From Candidatus Ornithomonoglobus intestinigallinarum (GTDB lineage: Bacteria; Bacillota; Clostridia; UBA1381), in NCBI GenBank assembly GCA_018715365.1, contig DVLU01000083.1:1-55914 (forward strand): a DNA stretch of 55,914 bases, read 5' to 3'. Numbering within the stretch: the first letter of the stretch is position 1; the number at the start of each line of letters is the position of its first letter. Below are positions 1-8,084 of this stretch, one piece after another. The notes beneath the pieces were generated by a model. That model was given only the letters and a program-made list of their open reading frames with translations. It was not told the DNA's origin and did not search any database. A program made the translations under genes and the position numbers.

Positions 1-1284
1 GGCAGAATAGCAAAGCGTCTCGGGCTGAAGCAAAAGGTGAGCCGCGTGGGCGCCGAGGACATAATAAACAGGATAAATACGGCCGACAGCTACAGGAAGG
101 AGCTTGAAAGCCTTGTAAGCAAATACAGCGACGAGGAAAAGAACAATAAGCTGCTTGCTTTTATACGCGGCAGCGGCGGCGAGGACATAAAGCTTACGGA
201 AAAATATACGCGCGTTGCGGCTGTGCGCCTTACAGACGGCGGCATATTCGATATGCAGAAAAAAGAAGACAAGGATATGGCGATGCTGTGCGTTATAAAT
301 ATATTGTCGGAGCTGCTTGAGAGCCTTTGTGTCTGTCACATCGCACGAGAAAACAACGAAATGCTGCTTTGCCTTATGAATTATTCGATGGACGACGAGG
401 AATTCAGGCACGGCCTTGAAAACGGAGTTTTTGCAAAAACCGCGGAGGTGCTCAATTCTGGCTTTGAAATAAGCATCGAAATGATAGTGAGCAGCCTCGG
501 TTCAAGCCCCGGCAGACTGGAGCATGAGGTGGAGTCGGCGTTTCACTACAGACGCGGCGGCACGGAAAGCGTAATGCTTTATTATGACGATATTGAACAC
601 AGCGGGCAGAGTGAAATGTATTATTATCCGTATGAGTACGAGGAGAATATATTAAGCTGCATAAGCTCTGGAAACGAGAAGGGCTTAAGAGGTATACTTG
701 ACGAGCTTAAGGAGAAAAATATATTAAACGGCGAGCTTGACATACAGCTTAAAATTTGTTTTTACTATGATTTGCTCAGCACCTATAAAAAGGCTGCCGA
801 GCGTAACCGCTACGATGCGCGCCCGATAAACAGCCTGCTGATAAATATGGCAAAGGATGATGCTTCGGTAAAAACGAGCATAGACGAGCTGTGCGGCGCG
901 CTGATAGATATGTGCCGCCTTTCGAGCCGTATAAAGCATCATGATATAGACGAAACGGCTGCTGTTGTGGACAGATACATTGCCGAGAATTTTGCCGACC
1001 CGGACCTTAATCTCAATATGATAGCAGACCATTTCGGAATAAGCCGTCAGACGATAAGCAAAAAATTCGGCGCGTCGTTCGGCGTAAAGGTCAGCGACCA
1101 TATACATGAGGTGCGGATACGGGAAAGCAAAAAGCTGCTTGCGCAGTCAAGCCTTAATATATCGGATATTGCGATGCTCGTAGGATATGCCGACAGCAAT
1201 TCGTTTATAAGGGTATTTAAAAAGGTAACGGGAATCACTCCGGGGCAATACCGGAAAAATGATTCCGACGGTCATATACAATAG
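1..1284 (+). CDS. AraC-family regulator, probably membrane-anchored sensor type (5' partial)
   Basis: The reading frame is open to the first base of the window, so the gene begins upstream; the GTG at 37 is only an internal possibility. The C-terminal ~100 residues are a typical AraC double helix-turn-helix: the first helix pair contains MIADHFGISRQTISKKF and the second contains ISDIAMLVGYADSNSF, followed by the family ending ITPGQYRK. The preceding region has the mixed alpha/beta segment and the YYYPYEYEE stretch common in YesN-like and Cache-sensor AraC proteins of Bacillota. Known members carry two membrane helices and an extracellular sensor domain upstream; that part is not visible here. 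It sits directly before a sugar ABC importer on the same strand, and this arrangement usually means it activates that operon. Family call is secure, the sugar sensed is unknown. Confidence 0.88.
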   Translation, partial: GRIAKRLGLKQKVSRVGAEDIINRINTADSYRKELESLVSKYSDEEKNNKLLAFIRGSGGEDIKLTEKYTRVAAVRLTDGGIFDMQKKEDKDMAMLCVINILSELLESLCVCHIARENNEMLLCLMNYSMDDEEFRHGLENGVFAKTAEVLNSGFEISIEMIVSSLGSSPGRLEHEVESAFHYRRGGTESVMLYYDDIEHSGQSEMYYYPYEYEENILSCISSGNEKGLRGILDELKEKNILNGELDIQLKICFYYDLLSTYKKAAERNRYDARPINSLLINMAKDDASVKTSIDELCGALIDMCRLSSRIKHHDIDETAAVVDRYIAENFADPDLNLNMIADHFGISRQTISKKFGASFGVKVSDHIHEVRIRESKKLLAQSSLNISDIAMLVGYADSNSFIRVFKKVTGITPGQYRKNDSDGHIQ

Positions 1285-1305
1285 GGTAAAGCTATATTAC
1301 AAAAT

Positions 1306-1352
1306 AAAGAGCTGCCACTTCCGGCGTTTTTCGCCGGGGGCGGCAGCTTTTG
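1306..1352 (+). terminator. Rho-independent terminator after the AraC gene
   Basis: AGCTGCC pairs with GGCAGCT, and inside it CCGGCG pairs with CGCCGG around a TTTTT loop. The structure is followed by TTTTG. It separates the regulator from the importer operon. Confidence 0.75.
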
Positions 1353-1481
1353 CGTGTGTCGGGCATGGCACAGCGTTTTTTTTATTCTTAAAAACCCGAA
1401 TAAATGCGATACGTTCGGGGTATTACCAAAACAGCGATGGATTTAACAACTTGAAGATTTACTTTATTTAAGCCGATGATG

Positions 1482-1487
1482 TATAAT
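1482..1487 (+). promoter_or_regulatory. Candidate -10 box of the glycan operon promoter
   Basis: TATAAT lies 89 bases before the lipoprotein start. No good -35 hexamer sits 16-18 bases upstream (the sequence there is TTACTT), which fits a promoter that needs an activator such as the adjacent AraC protein. The transcribed leader would hold a hairpin with CGGCCG arms at about 1511-1526. The rest of the 292-base gap (1285-1576) shows no gene. Confidence 0.5.
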
Positions 1488-1576
1488 TATATCAGCAAGA
1501 GAACGGATGCGGCCGTAAGCGGCCGTTGTCCGAAGCGGCAAAAAGATAAACACAGCGGAAAGGAATGATATTAAAA

Positions 1577-2968
1577 ATGAAAACAAAAAAGATTTTTGCG
1601 GCTGCGCTATGCGCGGTGATGTCGCTTGCGGCAGCTGCCGGATGCAGCCCGAACGCCGGCGAAAACGGTACGGGAGAACAGATAGAGATAAGGATAGGCA
1701 AGTGGCCGAAGCAGGACACTGACCCTGAAACGTATGCGATATATCAGGAATACGTTAAAAAGTTTGCGGAAATACGCCCCGACGTAACAATAATCCCCGA
1801 TGAAATGGATTTTGACGTAAACACGTTTACGCCGCTTGCGGCCGGCGGACAGCTGCCGAATATGTACAGGGTGCCGTTTACGGAACCGAAAAACGTTATA
1901 GATGCGGGCTATGCGCGCGACGTTGACGAAATAATGCGCGAGCGCGGCTACGCCGAAAAGATGAACGACGATCTGCTTGCGATAGTGACGGGCAGCGACG
2001 GCAAGTATTACGGAGTGCCGAATAACGGCTACATGATGGGTATGTGGTATAATGTCAACCTCTTTGAGCAGGCCGGGCTTGTTAATGAGGACGGGACAAT
2101 AGATTACCCCACAACGTGGGACGAGGTTGTAACAACTGCAAAAACAATAACCGAAAAAACGGGACAGCCGGGCTTCGGCTTCCAGTGCAAGGATGCGGAA
2201 GCCGGCTGGAATCTCATGAACATAGCGTGGTGCTACGGCGTTAAATTCATGGAACAGGAGGAGGACGGCTCATATAAAGCAACGTTTGCTTCTCAGGAAA
2301 TGGTCGATACGCTTCAATATCTTTCGGACCTCAAATGGAAGTACAACGTAATACCGTCAAACGTGCTGCTTAGCCGCGGCGACCTGATGAGGCTTTTTGC
2401 AACGGATCAGCTTGCAATGTCGATATGCGCGGAGGACTGGCTTAATTCTCCCGTTGAGCAGTACGGCATGGACAAGAGCAGAATAGGAACGTCGGCAATG
2501 CCGTCGGGACCCGCCGGCTGCTACGCTCAGACGGGCGGCGACGTTTGGATGTTCTCAAAGGAAACGACGGACGAGCAGGTTGACGCCCTCTTTGACTGGC
2601 TCGACATGATAGGCGACGGCCCCGAGCTTTCCGACGATGCGAAGGCAAATATAGAAAACGAAATAAAATCGCAGTCGGAGGACGGAAAGGTAATTATAGA
2701 GCCTGCGTTCAGCGTATGGAAGGATGAGGGAAGGAACAAAGAAATAAGCGAGCTGTATGCGCCGTACGTAAACACGGACGAAAGGGTGCAGGAGCCGATG
2801 ATGAACGACAACGTTCAGCTGCACGCGGAAGAGCCCGAGGACACGCAGGAGCTTTACAGGACAATATCCGAGTGCATGCAGGAGGTCCTGACAAACGAAA
2901 ACGTAGATATAATGGCGCTGCTTACGGAAAAGCAGGCAAACTTCCAACGCGACTTTTTGGACAAATAA
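1577..2968 (+). CDS. ABC transporter sugar-binding lipoprotein (solute-binding family 1)
   Basis: The 463-residue product has a lipoprotein signal peptide: basic MKTKK, a hydrophobic core, and a lipobox ending AAAAGC with the lipidated cysteine at residue 23. The rest matches family-1 extracellular solute-binding proteins, including the PNNGYMMGMWYNVNLFEQAG region and a PTTWDEVV segment typical of carbohydrate binders. The ATG at 1577 is preferred over the in-frame ATG at 1565 because the AAAGGA ribosome site at 1559-1564 abuts the latter and lies 12 bases from the former. It captures an oligosaccharide outside the membrane for the two permeases downstream. The substrate cannot be read from the sequence. 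Confidence 0.93.
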   Translation: MKTKKIFAAALCAVMSLAAAAGCSPNAGENGTGEQIEIRIGKWPKQDTDPETYAIYQEYVKKFAEIRPDVTIIPDEMDFDVNTFTPLAAGGQLPNMYRVPFTEPKNVIDAGYARDVDEIMRERGYAEKMNDDLLAIVTGSDGKYYGVPNNGYMMGMWYNVNLFEQAGLVNEDGTIDYPTTWDEVVTTAKTITEKTGQPGFGFQCKDAEAGWNLMNIAWCYGVKFMEQEEDGSYKATFASQEMVDTLQYLSDLKWKYNVIPSNVLLSRGDLMRLFATDQLAMSICAEDWLNSPVEQYGMDKSRIGTSAMPSGPAGCYAQTGGDVWMFSKETTDEQVDALFDWLDMIGDGPELSDDAKANIENEIKSQSEDGKVIIEPAFSVWKDEGRNKEISELYAPYVNTDERVQEPMMNDNVQLHAEEPEDTQELYRTISECMQEVLTNENVDIMALLTEKQANFQRDFLDK

Positions 2969-3010
2969 AAAAACAACACATAGCTTCGGCTGTAAAGTAT
3001 CAGCCGGAAT

Positions 3011-3080
3011 TACCCCCTCTTTATCGCAAAGCGCCGAAGCGCCTTTTCTCCCGCTTAACGCGGGAGAGGGGGGCTTTGGC
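3011..3080 (+). other. Intergenic fold-back element between binding protein and permease
   Basis: CTCCCGC (3048-3054) pairs with GCGGGAG around TTAAC, and an outer CCCCCTCT pairs with AGAGGGGG. Together they form a nested hairpin filling much of the 164-base gap. No T-tract follows, so it is more likely an mRNA-stabilising or processing structure, or a small dispersed palindrome, than a full terminator. Confidence 0.6.
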
Positions 3081-3132
3081 GAATAAGGGCTGCGCTGTAT
3101 TGCGGCAGTCTTAAAATATGAAAGGCTTAAAA

Positions 3133-4068
3133 ATGAACGGAAAAATAAAAAAACAAGGGCGGGCTTTGAGCGGTAAAACGGTAAAGCGGGCAGTCGCAAA
3201 CTGGTTCAGGCGCGACGCCGTCGGGTGGCTCATGCTTTTGCCTTCGCTTTTATGCTTTACTATTTTTATATGGCAGCCGCTTTTGAGCGGCATAAAAACG
3301 TCATTCTATGAAACACGAGGCTTTGACCTGCTTGAATTTATAGGCTTTGACAATTACATAAATATAATTTCCGACTCGGGCTTTATAAACGCCGTAAAAA
3401 ACACATGGACATATGCCCTGTGGTCAATAGTGCTCGGGCTTTTCACGCCGGTTATTACGGCGGTAATATTAAACGAAATTTTCCGCGGCAAAGCGTTTTT
3501 CAGATTTTCCGTATATTTTCCGTGCATGGTACCGTCGGTCGTAACGTCGGTAATGTGGCTCATAATGTTTGAGCCGAGCGCGGGCGGATTTCTGAACAGC
3601 ATATTTGCAAAGTTCGGAGCCGGGCCGTTTGAATGGCTTCAGGACAGTAAGCTTGTCATACCGCTTATCGTTTCAACAATGACCTGGGGCGGCTTCGGTT
3701 CGACAACCATTCTGTATCTTGCCGACCTTCAGAGCGTGAATACCGAGCTGTACGAGGCGGTGGAAATAGACGGCGGAGGAGTTTTCACAAAGCTGACGCA
3801 TATAACCTTGCCGCATATGTCGGGTATGGTTAAGATGATGTTTATAATGCAGATAATAAACGTATTCCAGGTGTTCCAGCAGCCGCTCACAATGACGGGC
3901 GGCGGACCGAACAACGCGTCGGTAACGCTTGCGATGGTTGCGTACAATTATGCGTTTACAACCTCCGAAATAGGCAAGTCAACGGCAACGAGCGTTGTTA
4001 CGGGGCTTATGATAATGATATTTACAATATTCTATATGAGAATAAAAAACAAGAACGTAAACGAATGA
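3133..4068 (+). CDS. ABC sugar transporter permease, MalF/UgpA type
   Basis: The product has 311 residues from the ATG at 3133, which has AAAGG seven bases upstream; an in-frame ATG at 3118 has no ribosome site. After a basic cytoplasmic start, the first membrane helix (GWLMLLPSLLCFTIFIW) is followed by five more hydrophobic segments. The cytoplasmic EAA loop that docks the ATPase is visible as EAVEIDGGG and ITLP, near residues 195-220, and the MTGGGPNNAS motif before the last helices is characteristic of this family. It pairs with the next gene to form the membrane channel. Confidence 0.94.
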   Translation: MNGKIKKQGRALSGKTVKRAVANWFRRDAVGWLMLLPSLLCFTIFIWQPLLSGIKTSFYETRGFDLLEFIGFDNYINIISDSGFINAVKNTWTYALWSIVLGLFTPVITAVILNEIFRGKAFFRFSVYFPCMVPSVVTSVMWLIMFEPSAGGFLNSIFAKFGAGPFEWLQDSKLVIPLIVSTMTWGGFGSTTILYLADLQSVNTELYEAVEIDGGGVFTKLTHITLPHMSGMVKMMFIMQIINVFQVFQQPLTMTGGGPNNASVTLAMVAYNYAFTTSEIGKSTATSVVTGLMIMIFTIFYMRIKNKNVNE

Positions 4069-4084
4069 ACGGGGGCGGATAATT

Positions 4085-4978
4085 TTGAAAAAAGAAAAGA
4101 AGGTGCTCAAAAGAACGGGCATCATAAGCGATATAAATTACAAGTCCCCTCAAATAAAGCTGCTCTATTGGCTGCTGTTTGCCGCTATGTGCGCAATAGC
4201 GTTTGTATGCCTTGTGCCGCCGCTGTGGGTAATGCTCTCGTCGGTAAAGGATATGAAGGAATTTTACCGCATACCGCCGACGCTGATACCGCACACGTGG
4301 GACTTTTCAAAAATAGGCAAGGCGTGGTCGCAGTATTCGTTCGGAAGGTATTACTTAAATACAGTGATACTCACCGCCGGCTCGGTTGCCTGGTCTATAT
4401 TCAGCAACGGTCTTGCGGGATATGTGCTTTCAAAGGTTAAGCCGCGCGGCCATAAAATAGTGTTCTGGATGATATTCGGCTCGATGATGATACCGACAAC
4501 GGTAAGCGTCGTGCCCGTATACAAGAATATAATCCATTTCCCGATAGGCGGCTTTAACCTTATAAATACGTTTATACCGATGATACTGATGACAGGCTGC
4601 AACGCATTTATGACAATAGTCTACAAGAGCTTTTTTGACGGCATCCCGTCGTCGCTTATCGAGGCCGCCGAAATAGACGGCTGCGGCAAAATAGGTATGT
4701 TCCGCCATATTGTTCTGCCGCTGTCAAAGGCTATAATATTTACGGCGATGATACTTGCGTTTAACGCGGCATGGAGCGACTTTTTCTGGCCGTTCCTTGT
4801 GCTTAAGGATAAGTCGGTATATACGGTAATAGTTGAGATATTCTCAATAAAAACGTCCATAGCGCAGGATCAGGTCATCATACTGCTGATGTTTGCGCTG
4901 GTGCCGCCCGCCGTGCTGTTTCTTATATTCCAGAAAAACATCATGCAGGGGCTTACGATGAGCGGCATAAAGGGATAA
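4085..4978 (+). CDS. ABC sugar transporter permease, MalG/UgpE type
   Basis: The 297-residue integral membrane protein starts at TTG 4085, with GGGGGCGG about 8 bases upstream and only 16 bases after the previous stop. The EAA loop is clear (LIEAAEIDGCG and HIVLPLSK), as is a C-terminal MQGLTMSGIKG ending standard for MalG-type permeases. With the upstream gene it forms the heterodimeric pore. No ATP-binding subunit is encoded nearby, so a shared MsmK/MsmX-type ATPase from elsewhere probably energises it (inference from the family). Confidence 0.94.
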   Translation: MKKEKKVLKRTGIISDINYKSPQIKLLYWLLFAAMCAIAFVCLVPPLWVMLSSVKDMKEFYRIPPTLIPHTWDFSKIGKAWSQYSFGRYYLNTVILTAGSVAWSIFSNGLAGYVLSKVKPRGHKIVFWMIFGSMMIPTTVSVVPVYKNIIHFPIGGFNLINTFIPMILMTGCNAFMTIVYKSFFDGIPSSLIEAAEIDGCGKIGMFRHIVLPLSKAIIFTAMILAFNAAWSDFFWPFLVLKDKSVYTVIVEIFSIKTSIAQDQVIILLMFALVPPAVLFLIFQKNIMQGLTMSGIKG

Positions 4979-5003
4979 TAACAAAACAAAAGGAGATGTG
5001 CTT

Positions 5004-5825
5004 ATGATAAACACCGAACCCTTGCGGTGCGGATTGTCGTGTGCCGTGATCGGACGGTTTGACAGGGAGGTCATATTGCAGTATGCCGAAGCGGGCATAT
5101 CGTCAATTGAAACTGCGCTGCCGTTCATAAATTATTTTGCGCACGACTGGAAGGAATTAAAACGCTTTGCCGATGACGCGGGAGTTGAGCTCTGGTCGGT
5201 TCATCTGCCGTTCGGCGGCGAAAACAATATGTTTAATATTGCCGATAAAAGCTTTTGCGCCGATACCGTCAGGGCTGACGAGCGCATAATAGTCCGCGCC
5301 GGCGAAGCCGGAATGAGGGCGGCCGTTATCCATCCGAACACGGGTGACATTGACGTAAAGGAGCGCGGCAAGCAGTTTGAAACGGCGGTGAAAAGCCTTG
5401 AAAAGCTTGTCGCGATAGGCAGGCGCGAGGGCGTTATGATAGCAGCCGAGGTGCTGCCGCGTGAAAATCTCGGCTGGTGCATCACGGAAATGAAGGCGCT
5501 TGCCGACGCCGTTCCGGGATTGAAAATATGTATGGATGTAAATCATATAATCGAGTATCCGCCGGACGATTTTGTAAGAGCCTTCGGCGATAAAATAATA
5601 ACGGTTCATATGTCCGACAACGATATGACGCGCGAGCGCCATTGGATGCCCGGCGACGGCAAAATAGACTGGAAGAATATAATACGCCTTTTAAAAAGCA
5701 TAAATTACACCGGCCCGTTTATGTATGAGCTGGACGGTGAGGAGTTCGGCAGATTCGGTTTAAAGGGCATAAAGCAAAATTATGACGGATTTATAAAGGG
5801 TATTATTGAGGAAATTTATAAATGA
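5004..5825 (+). CDS. Sugar phosphate isomerase/epimerase family TIM-barrel protein
   Basis: The product has 273 residues from the ATG at 5004, chosen because AGGAG at 4991-4995 is 8 bases away; the in-frame GTG at 4998 is too close. It belongs to the xylose-isomerase-like AP endonuclease-2 superfamily. Likely metal ligands are visible in order: Glu in AAEVLP, Asp in CMDVNH, His in VHMSD and Glu in YELDG. Such enzymes epimerise or isomerise sugars or keto-sugars in the cytoplasm using a divalent metal. Its stop overlaps the GH65 start by four bases (ATGA), so the two are translationally coupled and probably act on the same imported sugar. The exact reaction is unknown. Confidence 0.88.
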   Translation: MINTEPLRCGLSCAVIGRFDREVILQYAEAGISSIETALPFINYFAHDWKELKRFADDAGVELWSVHLPFGGENNMFNIADKSFCADTVRADERIIVRAGEAGMRAAVIHPNTGDIDVKERGKQFETAVKSLEKLVAIGRREGVMIAAEVLPRENLGWCITEMKALADAVPGLKICMDVNHIIEYPPDDFVRAFGDKIITVHMSDNDMTRERHWMPGDGKIDWKNIIRLLKSINYTGPFMYELDGEEFGRFGLKGIKQNYDGFIKGIIEEIYK

Positions 5826-8047
5826 ACAGTTACATAATAAGCGAAACGGAATTTGATCCGCTTAAAATAAGAAAAAACGAATCAATCATGTGCCGCGGCA
5901 ACGGCTATATGTGCATACGGGCGTCGCTTGAAGAACGCTATCCGGAGGAAAAGCGCGGAACATTTATAAACGGCGTGTTTGACGGAGCAAACGGCGAGGT
6001 ATCTGAGCTTGCCGTTCTGCCCGATACAACACGGTTTGACATTTACGTTGACGGCGAACGCGTTTTTCTCACAGGTAAAAACCATACCGGCTACAGCCGC
6101 ACGCTTGATATGGAAACGGGCGAAGCGGTGCGCGTATTTACATGGGAGAGCAGAGCGGGAAAGAAGATAAAATTTAAATTCCGCTCGTTTGTTTCGCAGG
6201 AAAAGGCGCATATTGCGGCGTATAAGGCAGAGCTTTCGGCAAGCGAAAGCGCCGATGTAAAAATCATAACGGGCATATGCGGCGAAGCGGCAAATACGGG
6301 CGTGCAGCATATAGGCGCGCCGGTGCGCAGGGTATACGAAAACAAAACGATGGGGCTGTATGCCAAAACACTTGCTTCATGCGTTGATATTGCGGTTCAC
6401 TGTTCGGTGAAGTGCAGCGCGGGCTGCACGGTCTCTCACCTTGCCGACAGGCGGAGCCTTTACAAATGTATTGAATTTACTCTCGGTGAAAAAAGCGTTG
6501 TAACCGAAAAGCTTGTTTCGTACGTATCGTCGCGCGACCCGGAATACGACGGCGCGGAGCCCGGTTCTGACACGGTGGCAGGCGACGGTAAAAAATATCT
6601 GGAAAATGCCTGCAGCCTTGGCTATGACGCGCTTTTTAACGAAAGCGCCGGAAAACAGCGCGCGTATTGGAAGCGTCACGGCGACAAAATAGTAAGCAAA
6701 AACGGTTTCTATGACAGGGCGCTGAAATTTGCGCTGTATCATCTGAACATAATGACGAGCCAAAGCGACAATCGTGTCGGTATAGGTGCAAAGGGCATGA
6801 GCGGCGAAGGGTATAAAGGTCATTCGTACTGGGATACGGAGATATTTATTATGCCGCACTTTATGTTTACCGAGCCGGAAAAAGCAAGGCGCCTTCTTGA
6901 ATACCGGTTTAAGCTTTTAAAGAGCGCGCTCAAAAAAGCGGAGCGTTTCGGGTTTAAGGGAGCAATGTATCCCTGGGAGGCGGCATGGATAACGGACGGG
7001 GAAACGTGCCCCGAATACGGCGATATTGACCTTCTTACGGGCGAAGCGAGAAGAAACCTTATGGGCGAGATTGAGGTGCATATTTCCGCGGATATTGCGT
7101 ATGCGGTGTGGCAGTATTACACGATAACGGGCGACACAGGCTTTATGGAAAGCTGCGGCTGCGAAATAATACTTCTCACAGCGCTTTTCTGGTGCAGCCG
7201 TGTGACGGAGAAAAACGGCAGGCTTGAGATATTAAACGTAATAGGCCCCGATGAATATAAGGACTGCGTTGACAACAACGCCTACACAAATTACATGGCG
7301 TATTTCAATTTAAAGCTTGTTTCAAAAATAAAGGATATTATCCCCAAACGCCTTAAAGAAAAATACGACTGTGAGAAAATAGTCTCCGCGGCAAAAAATA
7401 CGGCGGAGCGCCTTTATCTTCCCGAAGCAAACGAAAACGGCATCATACCTCAGTTTGACGGGTATGCGGAGCTTAAGCCGATCGACCTTTCGCCGTATAA
7501 AAACAAGAGCTGCGTGGGGCTTATATTTAAGGATTACGGCTTTTCGCAGATACAGAAAATGCAGGTTTCAAAGCAGGCGGATACCGTTATGCTGTTTTAC
7601 CTGCTCAGTGAAATGTTTGATAAAAAAACGGTATTCGATAATTTCAAGTTTTATGAGGAACGCACCGTGCACGATTCATCTCTCAGTATGTGCATACATG
7701 CGCTGCTTGCGGCCCGGCTCGGGATTATTGAAGCTGCGGAAAAAATGTTTTATAAAGCGTGCTCCGTTGATTTGGGAGATACCGATAATTCGGATGACGG
7801 AATACACAGCGCTTCGATAGGCGGAATATGGCTTGCGCTGGCGATGGGCTTTTGCGGCCTGGGCTGTGAGGACGGAGTGCTCTCGGCATCGCCCGTGCTG
7901 CCCGTGGACTGGGAAAGCTTTGAGCTTTGCGTTGAGTACCGCGGCGCGCTCATAAAAATAGGTGCAGACGCCGGAGGGACTTTTGCAGAGCGCCTTTGCG
8001 GAGATAAAACAAAAATAAAATTAAACGGAAAATATATTGAAGTATGA
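5822..8047 (+). CDS. Glycoside hydrolase family 65 disaccharide phosphorylase
   Basis: The 741-residue protein has the full GH65 layout: an N-terminal beta-sandwich, an (alpha/alpha)6 barrel and a C-terminal sheet. The general acid is Glu478 in GPDEY, followed by the family VDNNAYTN motif. KQADTVM and VHDSSLS correspond to substrate- and phosphate-binding segments. No signal peptide is present, so it acts in the cytoplasm. GH65 enzymes split alpha-glucosides (maltose, kojibiose, nigerose, trehalose, glucosylglycerol and others) with phosphate to give beta-glucose 1-phosphate; which one cannot be told from motifs. It follows the isomerase with ATGA overlap and precedes the surface proteins, so it likely processes what the importer brings in. 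Confidence 0.93.
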   Translation: MNSYIISETEFDPLKIRKNESIMCRGNGYMCIRASLEERYPEEKRGTFINGVFDGANGEVSELAVLPDTTRFDIYVDGERVFLTGKNHTGYSRTLDMETGEAVRVFTWESRAGKKIKFKFRSFVSQEKAHIAAYKAELSASESADVKIITGICGEAANTGVQHIGAPVRRVYENKTMGLYAKTLASCVDIAVHCSVKCSAGCTVSHLADRRSLYKCIEFTLGEKSVVTEKLVSYVSSRDPEYDGAEPGSDTVAGDGKKYLENACSLGYDALFNESAGKQRAYWKRHGDKIVSKNGFYDRALKFALYHLNIMTSQSDNRVGIGAKGMSGEGYKGHSYWDTEIFIMPHFMFTEPEKARRLLEYRFKLLKSALKKAERFGFKGAMYPWEAAWITDGETCPEYGDIDLLTGEARRNLMGEIEVHISADIAYAVWQYYTITGDTGFMESCGCEIILLTALFWCSRVTEKNGRLEILNVIGPDEYKDCVDNNAYTNYMAYFNLKLVSKIKDIIPKRLKEKYDCEKIVSAAKNTAERLYLPEANENGIIPQFDGYAELKPIDLSPYKNKSCVGLIFKDYGFSQIQKMQVSKQADTVMLFYLLSEMFDKKTVFDNFKFYEERTVHDSSLSMCIHALLAARLGIIEAAEKMFYKACSVDLGDTDNSDDGIHSASIGGIWLALAMGFCGLGCEDGVLSASPVLPVDWESFELCVEYRGALIKIGADAGGTFAERLCGDKTKIKLNGKYIEV

Positions 8048-8048
8048 G

Positions 8049-8068
8049 CCGTCTGTCCGCACAGACGG
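8049..8068 (+). other. RBS-proximal hairpin before the SLH protein
   Basis: CCGTCTGT and ACAGACGG form a perfect 8-bp stem with a CCGC loop directly after the GH65 stop. It ends six bases before the AGGAGG ribosome site of the next gene. There is no T-tract. It may protect or delimit the mRNA for the exported proteins. Confidence 0.6.
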
Positions 8069-8084
8069 GGGATAGGAGGAGCGT

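Noticed and set aside
1259-1471. 70-residue frame between the AraC gene and the importer
   Set aside because: It overlaps the end of the regulator and runs through its terminator hairpin; no ribosome site.
2555-3199. 214-residue frame on the - strand over the importer genes
   Set aside because: Overlaps the end of the lipoprotein gene and the hairpin region; no recognisable protein features.
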